This document shows positions 1-7,530 of a stretch of 64,000 nucleotides of DNA, one piece after another (the first letter of the stretch is position 1; every line of letters starts with the position of its first letter). The stretch comes from Coprococcus_C hominis. GTDB lineage: Bacteria; Bacillota; Clostridia; Lachnospirales; Lachnospiraceae. The stretch is from the NCBI RefSeq assembly GCF_020687505.1, contig NZ_JAJEQT010000010.1. One strand, written 5' to 3'. The translations under genes and the position numbers were made by a program. Under the pieces are notes generated by a model, which was given only the letters and a program-made list of their open reading frames with translations, searched no databases and had not been told where the DNA came from.

Positions 1-80
1 GTTTACAAAATGAGATTTTCATTTACAAAGAGGGACTCTTGCGTTACAAACGGGACTCTCATTCTACATTTCACCCTCTT
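1..80. repeat. Short tandem direct repeats, probable end of an IS21-type insertion element
   Basis: Four related units of about 20-21 bp follow each other. The TTACAAA motif starts at 3, 23 and 44, and a weaker CTACATT starts at about 65. In the second and third units it is followed by GGGACTCT about 5 bp later. Multiple short repeats of this kind, which bind transposase, are typical of IS21-family ends. No transposase gene is in the window, so this is either the edge of an element lying upstream or a remnant. The family assignment is inference from the repeat pattern. Confidence 0.4.
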
Positions 81-146
81 TTTTATGCACAATTCCTCAT
101 TTGGTTGATAAACAATAAAAAGTTATCGAAAAACAATAAAAATATA

Positions 147-175
147 TTGACATTCAATAATGAATCGTGTAAAGT
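147..175 (+). promoter_or_regulatory. Probable promoter of the DUF2975 operon
   Basis: TTGACA at 147-152 and TAAAGT at 170-175 are separated by 17 bp, about 60 bp before the first start codon. Just upstream the 12-mer AAACAATAAAAA occurs twice (110-121 and 131-142), 21 bp apart. It could be an operator for the HTH protein encoded in the same operon. Confidence 0.45.
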
Positions 176-234
176 GTAGAAAGGTTAAGAAATAAAACGC
201 GCAGTTTAGAAAAGATGTGGGAGGACATATAGGT

Positions 235-687
235 ATGAAAGAAAATAAAATTGCCGGCGCGACGAAGGTCCTGCTGGATATCATGTATTTTGTTGGAATG
301 GTTGTGACGCTGACTTTACCGGTGTCATTCAAATGGTATGGAACTGTGATCAATCCATTTTTCGGAGAATATTATATCTGGATGGTGCTGATCTTCATGA
401 CGGCAGGTGTGTTCGCAGTGCTGATTCTAAGAGAGCTTCGGAAGATGTTTCGGACGGTGCTTGCGGATGACTGCTTCGTGAAGGAAAATGTGAAGAGCCT
501 GAACCGGATGGGCATATACAGCTTCGCAATCATGGCGGTGATGCTTTGCAGGATTCCACTTTACTTCACGCCAGCTGTATTTATCATTGTTGTAGTATTT
601 TTGATCGCAGGTCTTTTCTCCCGCGTGCTTGCCATCGTGTTTGACAAAGCGGTGCAGTACAAGGAAGAAAATGATTTTACGATTTAG
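235..687 (+). CDS. DUF2975 family membrane protein
   Basis: A 150-residue integral membrane protein with about four hydrophobic segments, of the DUF2975 type. The start at 235 (MKENKIAG) is preferred over an in-frame upstream codon because GGGAGGA lies about 8 bases before it. DUF2975 genes are very commonly followed, as here, by a small Cro/C1-type HTH gene, and the pair behaves as a membrane-protein/regulator module. The biochemical role of the family is not known. The HTH gene begins 33 bp after the stop, so the two are almost certainly co-transcribed from the promoter at 147-175. Confidence 0.8.
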   Translation: MKENKIAGATKVLLDIMYFVGMVVTLTLPVSFKWYGTVINPFFGEYYIWMVLIFMTAGVFAVLILRELRKMFRTVLADDCFVKENVKSLNRMGIYSFAIMAVMLCRIPLYFTPAVFIIVVVFLIAGLFSRVLAIVFDKAVQYKEENDFTI

Positions 688-720
688 GGACGTTACCATA
701 TAAGAAAAGGCGGTGGTGAT

Positions 721-942
721 ATGGCGATAAAGGTGAATCTGGATGTGCTGATGGCACAGAAGAAAAAGGGGCTGACAGAGCTTGCGAAGGAAGTTGATAT
801 TACGCTTGCGAATCTGTCGATTTTGAAGAATAACAAGGCGAAGGCGGTGCGGTTTTCCACATTGGAATCGATCTGTAAGGCACTCGACTGCCAGCCGGGA
901 GATATATTGATCTATGAGGATGAAGAGGATAACGACGAATAA
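721..942 (+). CDS. Small Cro/C1-type helix-turn-helix regulator (YozG-like)
   Basis: A 73-residue DNA-binding protein made of one HTH_3-type domain. The helix-turn-helix covers about residues 18-45 (LAKEVDITLANLSILKNNKAK), followed by the typical LESICKALDCQPGDIL end and an acidic tail. It resembles YozG-like regulators, which are almost always next to DUF2975 genes, as seen here. A GGCGGTGG stretch lies before the ATG. It probably autoregulates the operon; the repeated 12-mer upstream of the operon promoter is a candidate site. The partner function is inferred from gene order. Confidence 0.85.
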   Translation: MAIKVNLDVLMAQKKKGLTELAKEVDITLANLSILKNNKAKAVRFSTLESICKALDCQPGDILIYEDEEDNDE

Positions 943-975
943 GATAGAACGTATCTGGAAAGGAGCGTTTTCAAT

Positions 976-2598
976 ATGGGAAATGAACAAAAACAAGAAA
1001 ATTTGAACAATCAGAATATACAGGAACAAGAGCCAAAACAGATGATGCCATATGTAGATAATCAGGATATGAAGGAACGGGCAACCCGGTTTGGAACGGG
1101 TGGATTTGCGGCAATCATATACGCGGTTGTGACAACCATCTGCCTGTATAAAAATGCATATGGTATTATGACGGTTTTATTTGCCGCAGCAACGATTGGC
1201 TTCTTATATTACGTCTGTTCGCACGCACCGCAGAGTAAGGCGTACGATAACCGCGAGGATAAGACGTCGAATCCGCATACGATGATCTACTATATAGGAA
1301 TTTTGCTGCTTGGCGTGTCAACGTTCCTGACTGCAGACCGATTCCTGATTACATGTAATTACATAGGAATTTACCTGCTTTCGATGACCGTGTTTTTTAC
1401 CTGCTTTTGCGATGCGGACAAATGGGGTGTCGGGAAATACATCCGTGCCGTGCTCGGTGCAGTGTTCTCGCCGCTTGGGTATCTGTTCCGCGGGTTCAGT
1501 GACTGCTACGTGTATGTGAAGCTTCAGGAAAAGAAAAAATCCAAGGCAATCTATGTGCTGGTTGGTGTGCTGATTGCACTGCCATTTCTGGTTTTAATGT
1601 TGATCGTGCTGTCCGAGGCTGATGCCATCTTCAAATACATTGTCGACCGGAGTATTGGAAATCTGCAGTTATCCGGGAATCTGGCAGGCTTCGTGATGAT
1701 GCTCGTTGCGGTATTTGTCATCGTATATGGAATCTTCTGCAAGATGGTGATACAGCCGCCGAAGATCGACTGTGAAGAAAAGCGGATGGTGGAGCCGATG
1801 ATCGGTATTACGTTCTGTGGTCTGCTGACTGCATTATATGCAGTGTTCGCAATCATTCAGATCCTGTCGCCATTTCTTGGAAAGCAGATGCTGCCAGCCG
1901 GGTATTCGTATTCGGAATATGCGAGACAGGGATTCTTCCAGTTGCTTTTTGTTGCGGCTGTAAATTTGGTAATTGTTCTGGTTTGCAACCGTGCATTTGC
2001 AGAAAGCCGGGTGCTTCGGACGATTCTTACGATCATGTGTGGCTGTACCTATGTGATGATCGGCTCTTCGGCAGTGCGGATGTTGATGTACATTCGGGCA
2101 TATCATCTGACGTATCTGCGTGTGCTGGTGCTGTTTGGACTGCTGGTATTGGTTGTGCTTTTCACTGGCACGATCATCTATCTGTATAAGAATACATTCC
2201 CACTGATGAAATATATGATCGTTGCATGTGGCGGTTTGTATATCGCGTTTGCGTTGTCACATCCGGATACGTATATCGCGCGTTATAATCTTGCGTGTGC
2301 ACGTGCGGATGTGCAGACATGGATGGCGGAGGATGTCGATACGGACGATATGGAGATCCGGCTGATCGACCTGATGCAATATGATCTGCAGGCTGGCTCG
2401 GCGGATCGGACGCCTGCGGTGTTTGAGTTTTTGGAGTGGGCACAGGCACGTGGAATCTGGACCGATGAGAACGATGATGAGGCGCAGAGCCTGCTTACCT
2501 ATCATAGTAATCTATGTACGAGCCGACGGGGTATCCGGACCTTTAATGTGAGCACGTATCGTGGAAAAACGGCACTGGAGAATTACCTGGAAAATTAA
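976..2598 (+). CDS. DUF4173 domain membrane protein
   Basis: A 540-residue polytopic membrane protein with about 10-12 hydrophobic segments between residues 35 and 420. It has a hydrophilic, Gln/Asn-rich N terminus (residues 1-35) and a soluble C-terminal tail of about 110 residues that begins after the last membrane segment (SHPDTYIARYNL). Overall it looks like the DUF4173/DUF4153 group of uncharacterised Firmicutes membrane proteins. It lies 33 bp after the HTH gene, with GGAG before the ATG, so it is the third gene of that operon. The tail has Trp- and Tyr-rich segments (QTWMAEDVD, QARGIWTDEN). No enzymatic motif is visible. Confidence 0.7.
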   Translation: MGNEQKQENLNNQNIQEQEPKQMMPYVDNQDMKERATRFGTGGFAAIIYAVVTTICLYKNAYGIMTVLFAAATIGFLYYVCSHAPQSKAYDNREDKTSNPHTMIYYIGILLLGVSTFLTADRFLITCNYIGIYLLSMTVFFTCFCDADKWGVGKYIRAVLGAVFSPLGYLFRGFSDCYVYVKLQEKKKSKAIYVLVGVLIALPFLVLMLIVLSEADAIFKYIVDRSIGNLQLSGNLAGFVMMLVAVFVIVYGIFCKMVIQPPKIDCEEKRMVEPMIGITFCGLLTALYAVFAIIQILSPFLGKQMLPAGYSYSEYARQGFFQLLFVAAVNLVIVLVCNRAFAESRVLRTILTIMCGCTYVMIGSSAVRMLMYIRAYHLTYLRVLVLFGLLVLVVLFTGTIIYLYKNTFPLMKYMIVACGGLYIAFALSHPDTYIARYNLACARADVQTWMAEDVDTDDMEIRLIDLMQYDLQAGSADRTPAVFEFLEWAQARGIWTDENDDEAQSLLTYHSNLCTSRRGIRTFNVSTYRGKTALENYLEN

Positions 2599-2662
2599 AA
2601 TATGACAGACAGCTATCAGTTAGCGAATCTGGCTGGTATGTGTTGCAGGAGGAAACAGATAG

Positions 2663-3385
2663 ATGGAAGGAAGATTGATTGGCGTCGGAGTCGGCCCGGG
2701 AGATCCGGAGCTTCTGACGCTGGCAGCGGTGCGTGCGATCCGGGAGAGTGACTGCATCTTACTGCCAAATGAGAAGAAAGAAGAATGTTATGCTTATAAG
2801 ATCGTGCGGCAGGTCGTACCGGAGATCGAAGAAAAGGAGATCTGCCCGATGCAGTTTCCGATGACGAAGGATGCGGATGTGCTTCGTGCGGCACAGGATC
2901 GCTGCTTTGCCGAGGTGCAGGCACGGATGCGGCAGGGAAAGACGCTTGTATTTCTTACGATCGGTGATCCAAGTGTGTACTCGACCTATCATTATATTCA
3001 CCGGCGAGTGCTTGCGGCGGGGATGCCTGCGTCGATGATCAGCGGCGTGCCTTCTTTCTGTGCGGTGGCGGCAAGACTTGGAATCTCCCTTGCGGATCAG
3101 GGCGAGGAGATCCATATTATTCCGGGCAGCTACGCGGTGGAAGATACCGCGGACTATGACGGGACACGGATCTATATGAAGTCGGGGAAGAAGCTGGAAC
3201 AGCTGATCGGCATGCTTCGGACAGAGCTTGTGCGGAGAAGACAGCAGGGAGAATATTTGGAGGTCTATGGCGTCTCGAACTGCGGACTGCCGGAGGAACG
3301 TGTGATGCATGGGATAGATGCGTTGACACAGGCGGCAAGCTACCTTACAATTGTGATTGTGAAGGTGAAAAAACAGGACAAATAA
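2663..3385 (+). CDS. cbiL: Precorrin-2/cobalt-factor II C20-methyltransferase
   Basis: A 240-residue SAM-dependent tetrapyrrole methylase. It adds the C20 methyl group to (cobalt-)precorrin-2 in corrin-ring synthesis. The N-terminal GVGVGPGDPELLTLAAVRAI is the signature of the family, and LTIGDPSVYSTYHYIHRRV is the second conserved loop; the SGVPSFCAVAARLG segment also fits CbiL/CobI. Length is normal. AGGAGG sits just upstream of the ATG. No other cobalamin gene and no cobalamin riboswitch is visible here, so the gene is an orphan of the pathway at this locus. Other corrin methylases are possible, but the sequence reads best as CbiL. Confidence 0.85.
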   Translation: MEGRLIGVGVGPGDPELLTLAAVRAIRESDCILLPNEKKEECYAYKIVRQVVPEIEEKEICPMQFPMTKDADVLRAAQDRCFAEVQARMRQGKTLVFLTIGDPSVYSTYHYIHRRVLAAGMPASMISGVPSFCAVAARLGISLADQGEEIHIIPGSYAVEDTADYDGTRIYMKSGKKLEQLIGMLRTELVRRRQQGEYLEVYGVSNCGLPEERVMHGIDALTQAASYLTIVIVKVKKQDK

Positions 3386-3532
3386 CGATATTTTCATTAA
3401 AATTCTTCCAATAACGGATTTGTTCACAAAACAAACATAAATCTGTTATAGAATATGTATCACAGATCAGAGACAGAAGAAAAAAGAGGGAAGGAGAAAC
3501 CACTTGAGCATATAGAAAGTGGCAGATCGTAT

Positions 3533-4450
3533 ATGAAATATGCAATTATAGGAGCCGGTGGATGCGGCGGAAGCATTGGTGCATTCTTAGCGGAAGCCGG
3601 ACAGGATGTAACATTGATTGCGCGTGGCGAGCATCTTGCAGCAATCAGAGAACATGGTATATGTGTGGAGTCACCAAGCCGGACATTTACCGTGACAGAC
3701 ATAAAGGCAGTTGATGAGGCAGGATATGCGGAGATTCCGGATGTCCTGTTTGTGTGTGTCAAAGGATATTCGATTCCGGATATCATTCCATTTTTGAGAG
3801 AACATAGTGATGCGGAGACGTTGATCGTTCCGATCCTGAACATCTACGGAACCGGTGCAAAGCTGCAGCAGGCGCTGCCGGATGCAACAGTTGTAGATGG
3901 CTGTATCTACATTGCGGCGGAGATCAAGGAGCCGGGTGTGATCTTACAAAAAGGCGATATCTTCCGTATCGTATTTGGCGCACGGAAGGGACAGGCGCTT
4001 TGCCGGAAGATGTTCCTCTTAGAGCAGGAATTAAAGGCAGCAGGCATTGATGCGGTACTTTCTGACCAGATCGAGCGGGATGCATTTCAGAAATACGCGT
4101 ATGTATCGCCGATGGCAGCCTGCGGTCTGTATTATGATGCGACGGCAGAAGTATTCCAGCGCGCAGGAGAAGAGCGGATGCTTTTGATCCGGTGTATGAA
4201 GGAAATCGACGCACTTGCAACAGCGATGGGAATCCCATTTTTGGTTGATATTGAGAAGACGAATCTGGACATCTTAGATGCGCTTGTACCGGAGGCTTCG
4301 ACTTCCATGCAGCGCGATATCTGGGCAGGAAAACCATCGGAAATCGATGGATTGCTGTATGAGCCGCTTCGTCTTGGAGAACAATATGGAGTAGAGATGC
4401 CGAACTACGAGATGATCGTGAAGGTATTGAAGGAGAAGTACGGAGAGTAG
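3533..4450 (+). CDS. Ketopantoate reductase family protein (PanE/ApbA-like)
   Basis: A 305-residue NAD(P)-dependent reductase. The N terminus carries the Rossmann dinucleotide-binding loop GAGGCGGSIGAFLAEAGQDV, and the middle has DVLFVCVKGYSIPDIIP, the usual ketopantoate reductase spacing. The C-terminal ApbA_C helical domain includes TSMQRDIWAGKPSEIDGL, which contains the S-M-x-x-D substrate-binding motif. The likely reaction is 2-dehydropantoate to pantoate for CoA synthesis, but many Firmicutes paralogues have unknown substrates. The start at 3533 directly precedes the Rossmann strand; an in-frame ATG at 3455 would add 26 non-conserved residues. No panB or panC is adjacent. Confidence 0.75.
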   Translation: MKYAIIGAGGCGGSIGAFLAEAGQDVTLIARGEHLAAIREHGICVESPSRTFTVTDIKAVDEAGYAEIPDVLFVCVKGYSIPDIIPFLREHSDAETLIVPILNIYGTGAKLQQALPDATVVDGCIYIAAEIKEPGVILQKGDIFRIVFGARKGQALCRKMFLLEQELKAAGIDAVLSDQIERDAFQKYAYVSPMAACGLYYDATAEVFQRAGEERMLLIRCMKEIDALATAMGIPFLVDIEKTNLDILDALVPEASTSMQRDIWAGKPSEIDGLLYEPLRLGEQYGVEMPNYEMIVKVLKEKYGE

Positions 4451-4461
4451 AAAGCGTAAAT

Positions 4462-4743
4462 GATTATTATGAACTATACAGCAATTAAGTATATAGATGT
4501 GTCGAGTTTTCTAAATGTAATTATGTTTGGAGCTTAGATGTAGTTGATGTTCTGTGGATACACAGCAATGTTTGAACACGATGTTCAAACAAGCCGTCAC
4601 TGAGCCATGGATGGCGAATTGACGGCGGTTGCGTGCGGTAAGAATATATACAACAGAACATCTAGTACATCTTAGCTTCAATACATCTTATATTTGGAAA
4701 ATTCGACTCAATATATACAATTGCTGTATAGTTCGTAATAATC
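4462..4743 (+). repeat. Family 1 long-hairpin element, copy A
   Basis: This fills the whole gap before ftsH. The outer arms pair over about 90 bp: GATTATTATGAACTATACAG at 4462 matches CTGTATAGTTCGTAATAATC ending at 4743, mostly with G-U-compatible differences. The apex (about 4571-4634) has a perfect hairpin, GTTTGAACA against TGTTCAAAC with a CGA loop, then a second hairpin closed by GCCGTCA/TGACGGC. The same core occurs at 10833-11103 and, inverted, at 45421-45660, while the outer arms are different in each copy. It may be a structured RNA leader or a mobile hairpin element. Confidence 0.8.
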
Positions 4744-4769
4744 TAGACAAAGAAAGGAAGTATGCAGAG

Positions 4770-6605
4770 ATGAAAGAAGTAAAATCACCAAAACGTCCGT
4801 TGATCTTCTATTATGGAATCGTGCTGGTAGTATTGCTGGTGTTTAATTTATTTATCACCCCAATGCTGGCAGAGCGGCAGGTAAAGGAAGTTGACTACGG
4901 AACATTTATGAAGATGACCGAGGATAAGGATATCGGTCAGGTACAGATCGACAGCACACAGATCACATTTACAGATAAGGCGGAGAGCGCGATCTACAAG
5001 ACCGGACTTATGCCGGACGATGATCTGACACAGCGGCTCTATGACAGCGGTGCGAAGTTCTCGAAAGAAATCGAGACGAGGACATCTCCATTTATGAGCT
5101 TTTTGATGTCGGTTGTTCTTCCACTGTTGTTGTTCTGGATTCTTGGAAGATTCCTCGCAAGGAAGATGATGGAACAGGCTGGCGGTAAGAATTCCATGAT
5201 GTTCGGTATGGGTGGAAAGAGCAATGCGAAGGTATATGTGCAGTCCACCGAAGGAATTCATTTTACGGATGTTGCCGGCGAGGATGAGGCGAAGGAAAAC
5301 TTAGCCGAGATTGTCGATTATCTGCATAATCCGAAGAAATATACGGACGTCGGTGCATCTATGCCGAAGGGACTTTTGTTAGTCGGTCCTCCGGGAACTG
5401 GTAAGACAATGCTTGCGAAGGCGGTTGCAGGTGAGGCAAATGTACCGTTCTTCTCAATCTCCGGTTCCGAGTTCGTCGAGATGTTTGTTGGTATGGGCGC
5501 ATCAAAGGTGCGTGATTTGTTCAAGCAGGCAAAGGAGAAAGCCCCATGTATCGTATTTATCGATGAGATTGATGCCATCGGTAAGAAGCGTGACGGCGGC
5601 AAGTACGGCGGCAACGATGAACGGGAGCAGACATTGAACCAGCTCTTAACTGAGATGGATGGATTTGAAGGAAATAATGGTGTTATCATTCTGGCGGCAA
5701 CGAACCGTCCGGAATCCCTTGATCCGGCACTGACCAGACCGGGACGTTTTGACCGGCGTGTACCGGTGGAACTGCCTGACCTGAAAGGCCGTGAGGCAAT
5801 CCTCAAGGTACATGCAAGAAAAATCAAGGTTGGCGATGATGTAGATTTCCATACGATTGCACGTATGGCATCCGGTGCATCTGGAGCCGAGCTTGCGAAT
5901 ATCATCAACGAGGGCGCGCTTCGTGCTGTCCGTTCGAACCGGACATTTGTAACCGAGGCAGATCTGGAAGAAAGTGTCGAGGTTGTAATTGCCGGTTATC
6001 AGAAGAAGAATGCCGTGCTTTCGGATAAGGAGAAAAAGACGGTTGCATATCATGAGGTCGGACATGCATTGGTGGCTGCGTTGCAGAGCCATTCAGCACC
6101 GGTACAGAAGATTACGATCATTCCGCGTACATCCGGTGCACTTGGTTACACAATGCAGGTGGAGCAGGCCGACAAATATCTGATGACGAAGGAAGAAATC
6201 GAGAACAAGATCGCAACACTCACCGGTGGACGTGCCGCAGAGGAAGTGGCATGTGGTGAAATCACAACCGGCGCTTCGAACGATATCGAGCAGGCAACGA
6301 AGCTGGCACGTGCGATGATTACCCGCTATGGTATGAGCGAGGAGTTCGATATGGTTGCGATGGAGACGGTAGAAAACCAGTATCTGGGTGGGGATACCTC
6401 TCTTTGCTGTTCTGCAGATACACAGAAAGAGATTGACCATAAGGTGGTCGAGCTTGTGCGCGCACAGCATGAGAAAGCGAAGAAGCTGCTTGTCGATAAC
6501 AAGCGTCTGCTGGATATTCTGGCAATGCACCTCTATGAGAAAGAGACAATCACCGGTGATGAATTTATGGAGATTCTGAATAAGGAAGGGGGAGCCGCTC
6601 TATGA
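4770..6605 (+). CDS. ftsH: ATP-dependent zinc metalloprotease FtsH
   Basis: A 611-residue membrane-anchored AAA+ protease that degrades misfolded or regulatory membrane and cytosolic proteins. There are two N-terminal membrane segments (about residues 10-30 and 110-130) flanking a small extracytoplasmic domain. They are followed by the AAA module: Walker A GPPGTGKT near residue 206, Walker B CIVFIDEIDAIG, and the second region of homology TNRPESLDPALTRPGRFDRR. The zinc site HEVGH is near residue 427. The start at 4770 follows AAGGAAG; upstream in-frame codons fall inside the hairpin element. The DUF308 gene overlaps its stop codon. The usual long C-terminal tail is short here. Confidence 0.95.
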   Translation: MKEVKSPKRPLIFYYGIVLVVLLVFNLFITPMLAERQVKEVDYGTFMKMTEDKDIGQVQIDSTQITFTDKAESAIYKTGLMPDDDLTQRLYDSGAKFSKEIETRTSPFMSFLMSVVLPLLLFWILGRFLARKMMEQAGGKNSMMFGMGGKSNAKVYVQSTEGIHFTDVAGEDEAKENLAEIVDYLHNPKKYTDVGASMPKGLLLVGPPGTGKTMLAKAVAGEANVPFFSISGSEFVEMFVGMGASKVRDLFKQAKEKAPCIVFIDEIDAIGKKRDGGKYGGNDEREQTLNQLLTEMDGFEGNNGVIILAATNRPESLDPALTRPGRFDRRVPVELPDLKGREAILKVHARKIKVGDDVDFHTIARMASGASGAELANIINEGALRAVRSNRTFVTEADLEESVEVVIAGYQKKNAVLSDKEKKTVAYHEVGHALVAALQSHSAPVQKITIIPRTSGALGYTMQVEQADKYLMTKEEIENKIATLTGGRAAEEVACGEITTGASNDIEQATKLARAMITRYGMSEEFDMVAMETVENQYLGGDTSLCCSADTQKEIDHKVVELVRAQHEKAKKLLVDNKRLLDILAMHLYEKETITGDEFMEILNKEGGAAL

Positions 6606-7144
6606 AAAGACACACAGGCTATGGATGGCTGGAACTGATCGAGGGTATTCTTCTTATAATCCTTGGCGCTTTGGCGATTGCATCGCCGGGGGGGATTCTG
6701 CGTTGGATTACGATCTTCTATGGTGTGATGGCAATCGTGACCGGAATTACCGATATTATCTTCTATGCCAAGTCGGAACGTTACATTGGGTTTGCACCGT
6801 GCGTGTCTCTGGCTGCCGGGGTGATCAGCGTGATCACCGGTCTGGCGCTGATGGCATATCCGCACATAGGCGAACTGGTTGTAACATTGCTGCTTCCGCT
6901 ATGGTTTATTGCACACAGCGTATCGAAGCTGTGTCATCTTGGATTTATCCGGAGTTTGTACAGAGGAAGGTATTTCTATGTCTCACTGGTCATCAATGTG
7001 ATCGGTCTGGTAGTAGGTGTGCTGATGATATTCTGGCCGCAGATTGCTTTGTTCTCAGTCGGATTTTTGATAGGTACATACCTGATTATATTAGGAATAG
7101 ACAGTGTAATATCGGCTTGCAGTAAACTTGGAAGAGATTGGTAA
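6602..7144 (+). CDS. DUF308 / HdeD-like membrane protein
   Basis: A 180-residue membrane protein of the DUF308 (HdeD-like) type with six hydrophobic segments arranged as three repeated pairs. Typical features are LIEGILLIILGALAIASPGG at the N terminus and VVGVLMIFWPQIALFSVGFL near the C terminus. Its ATG overlaps the ftsH stop (ATGA), which indicates translational coupling. In enterobacteria HdeD is linked to acid stress, but the function in Firmicutes is not established. Its tight link to ftsH suggests an envelope-quality role; that is inference. Confidence 0.8.
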   Translation: MKRHTGYGWLELIEGILLIILGALAIASPGGILRWITIFYGVMAIVTGITDIIFYAKSERYIGFAPCVSLAAGVISVITGLALMAYPHIGELVVTLLLPLWFIAHSVSKLCHLGFIRSLYRGRYFYVSLVINVIGLVVGVLMIFWPQIALFSVGFLIGTYLIILGIDSVISACSKLGRDW

Positions 7145-7172
7145 AAAAATATTTATTTTTTAGAAAATTTGT

Positions 7173-7201
7173 GATAATATACGTAGTTAGATTAAACTAA
7201 C
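7173..7201 (+). promoter_or_regulatory. Extended -10 promoter and DtxR-type operator of the P-type ATPase operon
   Basis: The extended -10 TGTGATAAT ends at 7178. It is followed by the perfect dyad GTTAGATTAAACTAAC at 7186-7201, which would cover the transcription start. The same GTTAG-N6-CTAAC form recurs at 46009-46024, and near matches lie at feoA (42031-42046) and 45981-45996. A DtxR-family regulator is encoded at 41502-41879, so metal-dependent repression is a reasonable inference. Confidence 0.6.
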
Positions 7202-7215
7202 AGGAGGTAAATATT

Positions 7216-7530
7216 ATGTCAAATTTTTTTAAGAAGATCGATGGAAAGAAAACAGGGATTTTTGCAGCAGGTGTATTGTTCGGAACAGCTGGAATCAAGC
7301 TTCTGACAAGCCGTGATGCAAAGAAGGTTTACTCGCATGGTACAGCCGCAGTCCTTCGTGCAAAGGATTGTGTCATGAAAACTGTGACAAATGTACAGGA
7401 GAATGCAAGCGACATCTATGCTGAGGCAAAGCAGATCAACGCAGACCGCGAGATCGAGGCTGAGGCACAGGTAGTTGAGGATGAAGCAGAAACAGAAGAG
7501 CAGGCGGAAGAAAATGAAATTTGTGATTAA
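7216..7530 (+). CDS. DUF6110-like small protein, partner of a P-type ATPase
   Basis: A 104-residue protein. The N terminus has one glycine-rich hydrophobic segment (KKTGIFAAGVLFGTAGIKLL), followed by a basic stretch and an amphipathic helix. The C terminus is strongly acidic (EAEAQVVEDEAETEEQAEEN). It resembles DUF6110 proteins, which in Lachnospiraceae sit directly before metal P-type ATPases, as here: the ATPase ATG at 7514 lies inside its coding sequence, 17 bp before the stop. AGGAGG precedes the ATG. The acidic tail could bind metal or the ATPase, but that is inference. Confidence 0.65.
   Translation: MSNFFKKIDGKKTGIFAAGVLFGTAGIKLLTSRDAKKVYSHGTAAVLRAKDCVMKTVTNVQENASDIYAEAKQINADREIEAEAQVVEDEAETEEQAEENEICD

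Noticed and set aside
2599..2662. Cobalamin riboswitch before cbiL
   Set aside because: The gap is only 64 bp, too short for the aptamer, and no B12 box is visible.
3420..3454. Promoter before the ketopantoate reductase-like gene
   Set aside because: A TAGAAT-like -10 is present, but no -35 at acceptable spacing could be supported, so it is not listed as a feature.
4571..4591. LexA box in the family 1 hairpin (GAAC...GTTC)
   Set aside because: The halves are separated by five bases instead of four, and the sequence is part of a longer perfect stem conserved in all three copies.
5318..5908. Long antisense reading frames inside ftsH, mfd, uvrA-like and other genes
   Set aside because: They are mirror frames of strongly coding sequence, with no start signals or recognisable domains of their own.
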